Origin: Strongylocentrotus purpuratus
Taxonomy: Eukaryota > Echinodermata > Echinoidea > Camarodonta > Strongylocentrotidae
DNA length: 64,000 nt
Direction: 5' to 3'
NCBI RefSeq assembly: GCF_000002235.5
Contig: NW_022145612.1
Span: 17,746,360 to 17,810,359 of the forward strand
Below are positions 46,406 to 57,894 of the stretch, in pieces. Position 1 is the stretch's first letter; the number at the start of each line of letters is the position of its first letter. The translations under genes were made by a program, and so were the position numbers. The notes under the pieces are model-generated. The model saw only the letters and a list, made by a program, of their open reading frames with translations, had not been told where the DNA came from and did not search any database.

Positions 46406-46861
46406 TGATATTACAATGTTTTTACCACCTTTCTAAAAGTAGAATGTTGAGTTAAGTGATTTGAGATTGTGGGTTTTTTAATGACATAAGCATAATGTTT
46501 CAGCCCTTGTTAGGCACTTGTGTTTAGACAAGGCATTTCATGTACATTGACTCTCTCTACATGGGTGAATAAATGGATAGTTTAGTCAGTTGGAAACTTA
46601 TACATTAATACATGCATGCATTTAGACTGGTGATTGGCTGGAATGAATACTCCAAAATGAGTGGGGAGAGTGCAATGCAAGTGCGAAATTGTAATCAAAT
46701 TCGGTTTCCAAGGTATTATGGTAGAGTGCTTTTGGTCAAGGAATTGTTAGTAATATTGATGTAAGTCATGTGAAATAAGTATTTCCCTCTCGCTAAACTG
46801 TAAGTGTAGCAACTAGACATGATGGTACTGAGCAGTTGTTCATCTTCACAGTACAAACATG

Positions 46862-46979
46862 AAGGCGCGGATCCAGGATTTCTTAGGGGAGGGGGCCCAA
46901 CTTTCTTTTTTTTTTTTGCTCCCGAAAATTTGAAAATCGCGCCGGCCGAAAAGTCGCTCAGTGGGGGGGGGGGGGGGGT

Positions 46980-47022
<43 letters not shown>

Positions 47023-47224
47023 GGGGGGGGGGGGGTACAGAGCACAATTTTTTTTTTTTTTTGATCCTCAAAAAAATTTCAATTTGCACCCCCCCCCCCT
47101 TGAGCGCCAGGGGGGGGGGGGGGGCCCAACCCCCCAAAAAGGTAAAAATCACGTGATTTTACATGATTTTTTTCTCAAGGGGGGGGGGCCCGGGCCCCCC
47201 GGGCCCCCCCTGGATCCGCCACTG
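46862..47224. mobile_element. GGCGCGGATCCAGG hAT-like MITE with 8-bp TSD
   Basis: AAGGCGCGGATCCAGG to CCTGGATCCGCCACTG, flanked by CAAACATG on both sides (46854-46861 and 47225-47232). It contains an almost pure G run of about 70 bases (46963-47034) and several shorter G and C runs. Confidence 0.88.
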
Positions 47225-48267
47225 CAAACATGTATCTGGCAACAGATCTTAATTCGTGATCAAAGGTTTTCTTGAACAGGCAAACTTTTCATGGTTAATT
47301 GAGCTGAATTTAATCATGCAAGAATATGATATGTTTGCAGATGACATATGTAGAATTTGCTTTTCTACACTCCTTTAACTGTGGAAAGGTACTTATGATA
47401 GAATTTCATAACCCAGTTTTGAACATTATGAGACGTATCAAGAACATTTAATTGTGGGTAACAGTCATCCAATAGTACTTTGCCTTTCGATTTTGGGGAA
47501 TATTACAGTGATGTCTTGCCCAGCTCAAACAATGTAGTCTTTGCTCTAGTGATTTATTGTACTGCTTTAGAAATGTTAGCAAATGCGTACTGGAAATCCG
47601 GCTCTTGAATAAAGGGGAAATGTTGGGATATTCTAATATAAAAGTACATACAATAGGTATTAATGAGGTAAAAACCTTGTAATGGAGAAAGAAAGGATAT
47701 AAAAGAAGAAATGAAAAAATTCATAACTTTCTTATCAGTTTCCTGATTTCATTCTTACCTTGTGAGATATTTTAATCTGATTTTATTTTTTATAGGTAGC
47801 TACGAGGTGGGATATGCCTGTTAGTTTTGCCAATGAAGCAGAACAATGTCTATTATGTGATTGGCGTCTAAATTTTAGAACTCATTATAGCTTAGTATAT
47901 CTGCTTAGTCGGACTCTTACTTTCATTAAAAAGTTGCCCTTGAATAATGATTAAAAATAAACTATCATGTGTGAAATGAGTTACACCCTTATAATTGTGT
48001 TTTCGTGTCGCCAGCTTAAAAGTTATGGACTGCCAAACTATTAGTGTAAAACAAAACAATGTACAAACTACAAACCCAATCTAATATTAGATAAAAATGT
48101 GATTCGTCTTTATCATAACATGTTTACAGTTGTATAAGCTTGGTTTCATTCATGTACCCCTGCCCATTTCTTGAGTAATGCTTATCGAATTCAAATCATA
48201 AATACACTTTCGGTCAAATTGTCAGCAACTTGGTATGACATCACCACTCCGAATGATTGACGCGACA

Positions 48268-48350
48268 AAGGGAGAGGGAGAGGGGGAGAGAGAGAGAGAG
48301 AGAGAGAGAGAGGGGAGGAAGAGAGAGAGAGAGAGGGAGAGAGAGAGAGA

Positions 48351-48392
<42 letters not shown>
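48268..48392. repeat. (GA)n microsatellite
   Basis: About 120 bp of GAGAGA with GGGAGA breaks. Confidence 0.95.
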
Positions 48393-48397
<5 letters not shown>

Positions 48398-48597
48398 GCA
48401 TGAAGAGAATATTTGGTGTGTTAATTATGCACTATCATTTCCATAAGTATGAAGGGGTGTATGACCATGAAGCAGTAGAAGCAAGATAAGATAGAGAGAT
48501 GGTTGTTGAGTCTATAGGCGGTGGACAATCCTCTAGAAGCAGGAAATCACGTATTTTCAAAAAATCCACGTCATCCTTCCTAATTTCATTTTTTCTG

Positions 48598-49322
48598 TAA
48601 AGGCCCGGTCACACAGGGAGGACGCATGGGGAACGCACGGCCAGCGCATTGGAAATTTGCAATTTGGGCCAGTGCGTTGTCGTTCGCTAGGCGTGCGTCA
48701 TCATTCGTTACTCGTTCGTCGAGCGCGCTGGACCAACGCTGGACCAGCGCTATGCATGCGTCGTCATTCGCTGTGTGCGTCGGGATTTTTTTAGCATGCT
48801 CAAAAACGTGCGCCGAGCTCGACGCATGAATATACACGCCAAAGGCACGCCAGCCATGCGCCGGAGCGCGCTAGACCAGCGCCAGACAAACGCGGAGCAC
48901 ACGCCCTGTATACGCACAGCGCGCTAGCTACACGCCGTGCATTTTGTGTCAGCTCGCTAGCTTTTCCAAAATTATGACAAAAGTTAGGCACACGTTCTTT
49001 TCTGATTTCCAATGCGCTGGCCATGCGTCGTAGAACGCGGTGCATGCGTGGACCATTCGTCCAGCGCGCTAGCAACACGCTGTGCATTCGTGGAAGTTGT
49101 TTTCATGTGCGCTCTGTGTGCGCCCTGTGTGCGCCCTGTGTGCGCCCTGTGTGCGCCCTGTGTACGCCCTGTATGCGTCCAGCGCGCTATGCATTTGGTG
49201 TCGGCTAGCTGTATAGCTTCGACAAAAGTTGGGCGCACGACAACGCACTGGCCAAAATTGCAAATTTTCCATGCGCCGGCCGTGCGTCCCCCATGCGTCC
49301 CCTCTGTGTGACCGGGCCTTAA
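48598..49322. mobile_element. CpG-rich foldback element, GGCCCGGTCACACAG termini
   Basis: AAGGCCCGGTCACACAG at the left faces CTGTGTGACCGGGCCTT at the right. The right flank gives TTAA and the left gives TAAA. The inverted similarity extends inward (GGCCAGTGCGTTGTCGT against ACGACAACGCACTGGCC). The interior is dense in CG dinucleotides and carries GCGCGCTAG motifs and a 12-bp direct repeat GTGCGCCCTGTG (49110-49175). Several open frames cross it on both strands but are repetitive, and no domain is recognised. Confidence 0.85.
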
Positions 49323-49597
49323 ACAGGACATACACAAATATAATTCCGCAAACTTGTTCAAGTCCACCACGTGTTGTTATTGACGACCAAAAGTTGACCA
49401 ACTGTTTGCCTTATGCTTTCCGACACAGCAACGAATTGAGTTGAAAATGGATTCCATCAAAACAGACGGAGGTCGTGATAGTTTAGAGTAATAATTCCCC
49501 CTTCGTATTTATCCCTTAAATATTGCGTTTATTATTTATCACCGGCATAAGATTATCTGTTGATGTTTATTTGCTTCTTCTCCACTCATGTTTAGAG

Positions 49598-49952
49598 GTG
49601 TCGTGGTTGAGTGGATATGTCACCGGACTGTCGGATCACAAGGTCCGCGGTTCGAGTCCCGCCGTGGCACTGATGTCCTTTGGCAAGACATTGACCTACA
49701 TTAATTTCTTGAAATGCTAGAGCGTCGTAATGGCAGCCGTGCTAATGCCAAGGTAATAGGGACTTTTAGATTTGCGTGGACTGATACGTGTGTCGTCCAT
49801 TCAAGGCAGTGCATTAAAAGGACGTCGACCGTAGCAATCCCCATTGTCTTCGTGCGAATCTAAAAGTCCCTAATAATCGGGAGCGCCAGGCGTGTCAAGT
49901 CTGACAGACATGAGCGCCATTCGAGAACCAACTATTATTCTTATTATTATAA
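49598..49952 (+). mobile_element. tRNA-derived SINE, interrupted by a small MITE
   Basis: The head (49598-49671) has box A TGGTTGAGTGG and box B GGTTCGAGTCC. Its first seven bases GTGTCGT can pair, with wobbles, with GTGGCAC at 49665-49671. The T stem and anticodon stem pair poorly, so it is not a working tRNA gene. A body with CCTTTGGCAAGACATTGACC and a TTATTATTATA end follow. Confidence 0.75.
49757..49873. mobile_element. Small MITE inside the SINE
   Basis: TAGGGACTTTTAGATT and AATCTAAAAGTCCCTA are inverted termini about 117 bp apart. The flanking bases are TAA-like on both sides. Confidence 0.75.
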
Positions 49953-50014
49953 ATGTAGGGTATTTTCATTTTTAACAGAGCGCTGACTGCGCTCAATGCC
50001 AACCAGCCATGTGA

Positions 50015-50248
50015 CAGTGGCGGATCCAGGGGGGGGGGGGGGGAGTGCTCACTACCCCCCTCCCCCCTCCCCCACTGAGCGAATTATCGGCCGTCGCGAT
50101 TTTCAAATTTTCGGGAGCAAAAAAAAATAAAAAATAGTGCTCCTTACCCTCCCCCCCCCCCCCCCCTTCCGCTTATTCACTGTTTCGCCACTAATTTTCT
50201 TTCTCACCGTTGGGCCCCCTCGTCTGCCGCCGGCTGGATCCGCCACTG
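50015..50248. mobile_element. CAGTGGCGGATCCAGG hAT-like MITE
   Basis: Termini CAGTGGCGGATCCAGG and GCTGGATCCGCCACTG, with poly-G and poly-C runs inside. The expected 8-bp duplication is not clean (CCATGTGA and ATTCGTGA). Confidence 0.75.
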
Positions 50249-50550
50249 ATTCGTGAAGTCGTGTACGTGTCTTTATTTATTCAGCTTCTTCAGCCAGTAC
50301 ACGCCATAAATTCCACAAGTTATGGTCAAAGTCATGCGGCTATATACATGTTGCCATGCCAACTGTAGATTCGGTATTGACCTTTTCATCAGAGGTCAAG
50401 AGGCGAAAAGCTCCGGTTGCGACATTCCAGACCTTGTTTCAATCTTCTTGGAAATATTTATTATGGATAGAAATCTTACAATGTCCAATAGACGTCAATA
50501 TGATTAATATTATTATGTCTCTGCATACCACGCCCGGTAGAGAATGAATT

Positions 50551-50551
50551 C

Positions 50552-50586
<35 letters not shown>

Positions 50587-50591
50587 CCTTC

Positions 50592-50622
<31 letters not shown>

Positions 50623-50625
50623 CAT
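50551..50625. repeat. Poly-C and (CT)n microsatellite
   Basis: CCCCCCCC followed by CTCTCTCT. Confidence 0.95.
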
Positions 50626-50979
50626 CTCGCTCTCTTCCCTCTCTTTCTCTCTCTGACATCTACTGTTCTGCTTTTGTGAAAGAATTCCTACTGTCTTCCA
50701 TATTATTTCAATTTGAAATTCAAGCAGAAATGCAGACAAACAAATTAAAAAAACAATTAGGAAAAAAGAGAGAAGGTAGAAGGTTTGAGAAACACGTCGC
50801 AAATACTTCCGATAAATCAAACTAAGGCAGTTTCAATAGCCTTGCCCATGTTCATCAAAATGTGCGAACATTGCAATCACATTCATAATTATGGCCTCAT
50901 CTGAACGTGATTTTTTGGCCTATGGGATGTTAAATAGGGTTTTAACATTGCCCACGAGCTGATTTCTTTAAAGTCTTTG

Positions 50980-51052
50980 CTATTGCGCTTAGAAACATTG
51001 TATTAAGCGCTTTATAAATGTAATGTATTTTTATTATTTTTATTATTATTGT
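50980..51052 (+). repeat. SINE 3' tail with (ATT)n
   Basis: TTGCGCTTAGAAACATTGTA, TTAAGCGCTTTATAAATG, then TTATTATTATT. It is part of a degraded SINE whose head was not found. Confidence 0.7.
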
Positions 51053-51670
51053 GTTCGGAAAATCGGTCTAAATTCAAAAGAGTTATATTGGACCTTTAAT
51101 GACGTGACAAACAATGACATTTATTCTTTCCAAAAAGATGTATATAATGACAATACTTCAATATTATGAAAAATAGTTTCTCCTTTGTTTAACTTCATTA
51201 AAGGTTCTGCTAGTGTGCATGCAGTATGTGGTATATAACCTTGGTGAAGGCAGGATGAGGAATTTAATTTTTTAAGGGAAAGGGAAGTGAATTTCGTTGA
51301 AAATGTTCAGTTAATCAATGGTGAGAGATTGCCATTAAAACTCAAAATCAAGTTCCCGCATATACATGTATAGTGATGTCCATAACTTTCCATAATTTTT
51401 TCATTTCATTAAGAAAAAGTCCACAACTTTCCTACAAGTTGTTTAATTAATGAATTTTCCTCAAACCCTTCGTTTGTCTGCAATACGTACCGCCATCCGG
51501 AGGGATGGTGCTCCTGTACTAGAAATGAAATTCAACAAATTCCTTTGCTTTTACATGTATATGTCCTATTCATGATGTTTTCTTTTCTTTTCTTTTCTTT
51601 TGGTTTCATGATAAAATTCGGTTTGAAACTCTACAAATCCCGAATTAAATGGGTTGAGATGAGATAACTT

Positions 51671-51885
51671 CAGGCGCGTACACAGGGGGTTGGGGGTTGG
51701 GGGTTGACCCCCCCTTTGGTATTTTTTAAAATTGTGTTTATATTTTTTTAATTATAAAAAAAAAAAAAAAAAAAAAAATTGCCCATGGCTGACCTTTAAA
51801 AGGTGACCTTACCCCCCCCCAACGGAAAATTTCCAAATTTCGAGACCCCCCCCCCCAAAAAAAAAAAAAAAAAAAAAGTGTCATC
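51671..51885. mobile_element. One-ended CAGGCGCGTACACAGG element
   Basis: Starts CAGGCGCGTACACAGGGGGT with poly-C and poly-A runs inside, like the other CAGGCGCG elements. No matching right terminus was found. Confidence 0.4.
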
Positions 51886-51889
51886 TCGA

Positions 51890-53400
51890 CAGTTTGAAAT
51901 TTTTTCGTAAACTGGTATAATGTTAAACAAAATTTAGAAAGGCACGATGGTTTACTAAGTTCATATTTTATGCATACTTTTTAAACAAAGGTTTTCCTTG
52001 ACTACCTGAAAGCTTGCCCGACATAGCAACACACAATTGCAGTTCATTCATTAATAACATGTTAATGAAATAACTCGTCACTAGGTTCCACGGAAAGAAA
52101 CATCCGTAAATTGAATGATTGTGTTAGTAAACATGTTTATTGCTATCGTTTTAGGGGGAACCCCCGCCCACTCCTTTCAGAATTATCACAACTTCATCTC
52201 GCTAAAATATAAGTCAGTGGTATCATATGACATCTATATGGGGAAAGGCAAACATGTGTCACAAAATAATTTGCTGATATTGACGGGACCCCATGTTGGG
52301 AATACAATAGCAAAAGAACATAAATCGTCATCAAGCGATTACGAATGTTTTTGTTTGGTAAACTTTGACATTCTAGACGCCATCAAATGTCTTCTGTCAT
52401 AGTGAGTCATGAAAACGAAGACATGATGTGAATCAGACGTCTGGAAGATTGTAGGTTACCTGTAACCATGGTTACACACACGCTTTATCATGTGGGATGG
52501 GACAGCATGGCGGTATTGTTGTATGGTATCCTTATAAACATGCGGTCAGATATGTTTTAGTTAGTAGAACGCTACATGCTCGTATGACTGCATGAGTAGT
52601 CATTCCGACATCACATTAAAAAGTACAGATGATAATCATAGATTCTTAATATCGTTTTTTTCCCATTATTTTCGATAAGACCATTCATGCAAACTATGGG
52701 TTTATAAGTATAATAATAATCTGCACTCTTTCAAAGTGAACGCGCCACAAATTAATTTTATATTGGGGGAAAATACCTTGAAAATAATTAGATACAATGA
52801 AAATAATTAAATATAGTTAAAAACACACGAAACTTGCGAGTGTTTTTAATGTATTATATTGTGCCCTCTCGTGCATATCTCCTTTCTAATGCGCATTTAT
52901 CCTTCCTCATCTTCTTCTCTTCTCAACCCCTCATGCAGCTCATTCTTATGTATTATTTTCTGTACCCCCAATCTCTCACTTCTTTTTTTGCATCGTCTAC
53001 TTTTTGTATTGTGACCGTGTTCTCCTATCTTTGTCATGCCTTGTAAAGTACTCTCTTGTCCCGTTCTCGTCTCTGTGGCACCCCCTTTTCCCCCTATTTC
53101 TAGTTCTATTTTGTAGTTACGAATTTGTTAATTTAGTTACTCAATATTCCTAACTATTTTGAGGCCGGGTCCACAATATATAAGCAGTGCTTTTTAGTGG
53201 ACCCCTCTGTTTCCAATATGCATTCCTTAATAATGTTGTAAATGATTATGATTGATTTGTAATGTTTTGTTGGAAACAGAAATAAATTGAGTTGAATATA
53301 TAATATCCATACATTTGCACTGGCGTGTGGGGAAGGGGAGGGGGCACGCGTCTTTGGAGTCTTTGTTTTGTTTAATAGGTGATTGTTTATCAGTCTATTT
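51890..53400. other. Gene-free interval
   Basis: AT-rich. A 95-codon open frame at 52115-52402 has no recognised domain. No element was identified. Confidence 0.4.
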
Positions 53401-53407
53401 TGTTTGT

Positions 53408-53472
53408 TATAGCGCTTAGAGACTTCGGTGGTAAGCGCTTTATAAGTAACGTTTTTATTATTATTTATTATT
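53408..53472 (+). repeat. SINE 3' tail with (ATT)n
   Basis: TTATAGCGCTTAGAGACTTC, GTAAGCGCTTTATAAGTAAC, then TTATTATTATTTATTATTA. Confidence 0.75.
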
Positions 53473-53479
53473 AATACTG

Positions 53480-55340
53480 TTGAATGTGATTTCACAATTT
53501 ATTGAAAAACGGAAGTGCGAAATATGACCCTTGTTAAGTTGTTAGAATTTTAGTTTGTTACTACTACTGTCCTCTTCAAACTCAATCCCACCACCACCCC
53601 TATCACCACCACTGACAACAAATTCAACGCCTTTGTCATGCCTTTAATTTCGCCTCCTTTAATCTTTTTATGCATCGGTTGACCACAAAGAATGCGTCCG
53701 AATAAAACCGATTATGTCTTTGATCCAATTTGTATGAAAGAGATCAGTAAGCGTTAATGCTGCTGGTTCATAAGTGTAAAAAATAAGGATTTATTCTAAA
53801 TAACTTAGCAATTTCAGTTCTTTTACTAACCCTTCAAAACAAACAAAAAAACGAGAACAAACACGAAATACATCTTATTTGGAAGAGGAAAGTCATGAAA
53901 ATAGGAGAGGGGAAGTGGGCACTTCATGCATTACATGAATATCCAATCTAACTTTAACAATTAGAAATGATTAGTTGCTCTCATATTAAATGAGATTCAG
54001 GCTATCATGGTTTCAAATTTATTTTCACTTTCTCATATTACATATACATGTATGATAAATCATAAGCAAAACAAAGTTGTACATTACCGAAATCGGTACA
54101 ATTATTAAATGATGTGCATACTTCTTTAGTAAACATTATACATTGCATCAGTATAAAGAATTGTAGATAATATAATCATTCTTATTAACATCATAATTTG
54201 AGAAAAAGCGGAGGAACCTATAAAAGAAGCAGAGCTTGTGAGGCTATACATTTATGTTCCCTTTTAGGAAGAAAAAAAAATTGTATTCAAGAATGAATAA
54301 AGGGAAAAAAATAACGAGTTAGTGCAAGGATGGAGAGCGAAAAGGAAAGAGAATATTATGATAGACAAGGAAGAAGAAGGAGACAAAACGAGTTATGAAA
54401 GACCAACTCGATAAAGGTAACATTAGTTTCCAGTTCAACAGTTCGCGGCTACATCGAAGGCAAGGATCCAACTTACCTGTGGTATTAAATAATGATCAGA
54501 TACCGGATTTTTTTTTCGTCAGATAGTATTGTCTGACGCAAAACCTGAAGGAATTGTCAACAGGGCAGGTTGTGTTATTGTGCAACTGTCATGAATGTGT
54601 AATAGGGTCTACGTGCATCACAATCACAGGTTATAGATTAAAAGTTGAGCTTAAGGTTAAGGTTAAGTTCTATTAAGGTTAAGACTTAAGTTGAGCCGTG
54701 GTCCCGGATGCGATAATCGATGTAATGCTAAGCCCTAGCTGTATTTATGGGTGCATTCCAGACCAGCTTGGTCACCAGTGACCGCATCAGCCACAAAGCC
54801 CAACGAAGCCAGAGGAATATCCTCCATTCCTCTGGTGACTAACGCCGTCTACTACGTTTCTGTCTATAACGGGATATGTGACGGAGGGAGCCTGTTGGGA
54901 AAGAGAAAGTAGGAATAGAGAGAGAGGAGGATGAGAGAGAGAGAGAGATACGTGAATTTGTTTTCATAACTATATGAGTGACAAAATTATGCTATAATCG
55001 CAACGCGAAAGCAAATTAATGAAATTAAGTCTAAAGAATCTGGTCATAATAATTGTCTACATCAGTTTCATTGAGGTAAGTCCTTCCCTTGTTTTCATTG
55101 GATCAAAGTTTTAGGGATAGATTATATAATTTCATAACTGGGTACTTTGAAATGTCGCTCAAAGTTTCAAACTGACTGACAGGTCTGAGGGAAATATCAC
55201 GAGGAAGGAGCTAGGAGTACAAACAAATCGAGGAATCTCTTTTTTTGCGGAAGGCGTAGACAGATCTATGTGTTCTGAAAATCACCTATTTGAGACATTG
55301 ACCGTCTAGACACTTAGTCAAAAGTAAGACAAATTTTAAA
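53480..55340. other. Gene-free interval upstream of the PLP gene
   Basis: No coding signal. It holds an 11-bp inverted repeat CCAGAGGAAT...ATTCCTCTGG at about 54810-54836 and a short GA repeat near 54935. Confidence 0.4.
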
Positions 55341-55399
55341 AATAATGAAGATACCATTTTTACTTCCGAATTGCCATATCTACAAACTGTCATTGGTTT

Positions 55400-55809
55400 C
55401 CAACGGCGCGGCGGTGCGCCGTGCGTGGGTGTACTTGATAAACTTTTGTAGACAACACAAAAACATTCATAAGTGGAGAGTCACTCGAGTTGAACAGTGG
55501 AGAGTCACTCGAGTCCGTCCGTGCGCTTTCAGAGAAATCTATGCACGCTGCACACCAAAAGAGATACTAACAATAACATCATGAAAAGGGTATTCAAGGC
55601 ACAGTAGCTTCAATTGTGGATTAGTAGGCTTCGATGTGTTGTAAAAGATATATACCACTAGCCACTCACTGAACGTTTGAGAGCGGTTTGGTTAAATTAC
55701 AGACTACATGCACGTTCGATCGGTACGGTTTCTTTAAGGTCGTCTGTTCCCGCGTCTATTCTTCTAAGGTTTCATGTAAGGAGGATAAAATATTGTTTGC
55801 AGCGAGCCT
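55400..55809 (+). promoter_or_regulatory. Probable promoter / 5' UTR of PLP gene
   Basis: A local CpG rise (ACGGCGCGGCGGTGCGCCGT) lies about 400 bp before the start codon. GTGGAGAGTCACTCGAGT is directly repeated at about 55473 and 55497. TTTGCAG at 55795-55801 could be an acceptor for a spliced leader exon. Confidence 0.35.
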
Positions 55810-56155
55810 ATGCCACCGATCCTCCCCTCGATGGAAGGCGAGATCGAGAACAAGGTCTCGTTCGCTAACACGGATGATGTGATCCCGCCAGCAGAGAACT
55901 ACGATGCCGTCGACCGATACGTCTTCGGCAGTCTTCGTCGCTCGGTCCGTCTGACCTCGTCGTCGCGCATCCGAAAGCCTTCGTCGGTGGCCAACTCAAG
56001 CCAAGGAGCAGCGAGTGATATCGAGGAGGAAGACGAAGACGAACTGACTGAGGATGATGAAACTTTCAACGAGAGTGCCGCCATCGCAAAGCACATCGAA
56101 GAGAATGTAGTAGGCAATGAAACGATATTCGAAGGACCATATGGAGGAAGAGAGA
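55810..56155 (+). CDS. PLP gene first coding exon
   Basis: Encodes residues 1-115 and one base of codon 116. A stop lies in frame at 55786-55788, so translation starts at 55810 or at the ATG at 55831. Donor GAGA|GTGAGT. Codon use is GC-rich compared with its surroundings, which supports coding. Confidence 0.82.
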
Positions 56156-57571
56156 GTGAGTTTGCATCTTTATCTTGAGTTTGCAACTATATCATTTTAT
56201 GATGAATCTTACTTCAATATTATTGTTTATTGCATATACCTGTATCATTTTTTGTAAAACCGGGCGGATACCAATTCTCCCAGTAATTAAGTTGACGAAC
56301 CCTCAAATATCGACCGCCTCTCTTTCCATAGGCCTATCAAAATAATCCTTCCACCCCCTGTATTTACTTCACTTCTTTAGTTATGTCCCTGATGTCCTTA
56401 ACCTCTTGTATTGTTTTTATCTTATAACCTCCAAGTGGATAGTGCACTATAGCTATCATTATATTCATCGAAAAGCTAATGAAATATCTATACTAGTATC
56501 ACTCGCGTGGAAGTTTATGCCACTTTGACCTTTCAAACTTCCATTTCATGGACATATAATTACATGCGTCTGTTCATTGACGTGTGGGATTGGATTACAC
56601 ATCAGGATTAGGATTATGCCTATTACCTTTGCACGGCAGGACGCCATGCAAATACCCACGATTTACTGATAGAAACCTCTCTTCCTCCCCCTTTTCCCGC
56701 CCCTTTCTATACCCACTTCTCTCATTCTGTCATGCTTTTATACCCCTCTACATGCACCCCTCTCCCTGGTTACCCCTACCCCTCTCTTGGGTTCTGTTCC
56801 CCTGTTTTATGTGCCTCATCTCTATACTTCTTATCGGCTATCAGTATCACTGACGAAGACATGAATAAGCCATTTTGTTGGTATTTTTATTGGATCGGTA
56901 CCTTTTCACAGACGCACAATCAGGGCTAAAGAAGCCTGTACTATATACCGTGCTTATGACCTACGTCACCCATTCAGTTAAATGTTTGCATCGGGTATAT
57001 AGTTTCTACTTATATTAAAGGAATTTTGTATGAGGTCATTTAAACACGCAGTAAGGTGCTCTCAAAAATATTACGATTTTTGTTTTTTAAACTTTCGTTC
57101 TGTGATGAACGCTGATACTATTGTCAATGTTATGCATTCTCTTTTTGATTGTTTGTTTGTTTGTTTGTTTGTTTGTTTCTTCATTTCTTTCTTATGACTT
57201 ACGTAGCCTATATATTCGTGAGACAGTGTTTGTGCCTCATATTCCTTTGGTCTATGAGGTCAGTTGCGGGTAGAAGAATGCCCCCAATATATTATGAATA
57301 CTACGTTTCTCCCTCCCCCTCTCTCTCTCTCTCTCGCTCTATTCCCCCTCTTTATTTCTTTCTTTCCACTTTTTGTTTTAAAAAAGTTTTTAAGATCTCC
57401 GTCAACTGTTGACGAGACATTTGTTTGCCTCGGGTATATTCTTATCCTTTGGTCTATTAGGTCAGCTACGTGTAAACACGAAATATACTGTGAAAATATT
57501 ATGTATGCTTGTTTATTTTCTTTGTACGTTCTCTATTTTCCCCCATCTCTCTCTCACCCTCTCTCATTCTC

Positions 57572-57608
<37 letters not shown>

Positions 57609-57838
57609 CTCTATCTCCGTACAATAAATTTCTCTTTCTCTTTCTTTTTTTCTTATAGTTTAAAATACTTCACTTATTCATGAATCAGTGTTAGTGTTTG
57701 CCGCGGGTGCATTCCTAATTCGATATTTTATATTATAAGTCAGAACCGTGTATAAACACTCAATAAGAACCTCGGATAATCTTAATATTTTGTAGGCCTG
57801 TTATTTTTCTGTTATATTCACTTAATATACTAAGAGTA

Positions 57839-57894
<56 letters not shown>

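Noticed and set aside
46716-47275. Overlapping poly-Pro and poly-Gly frames
   Set aside because: Products of the 70-base G run in a MITE.
48586-49401. Five overlapping frames of 60-128 codons on both strands
   Set aside because: All follow the repetitive GCGC/TGCGCC foldback, with no domain in any frame.
49598-49671. Functional tRNA gene
   Set aside because: Boxes A and B are good, but the T stem has mismatches, no proper anticodon stem forms, and a SINE body follows.
52115-52402. 95-codon open frame
   Set aside because: No recognisable domain, no codon bias clearly above the surroundings and no splice context. A chance frame is more likely.
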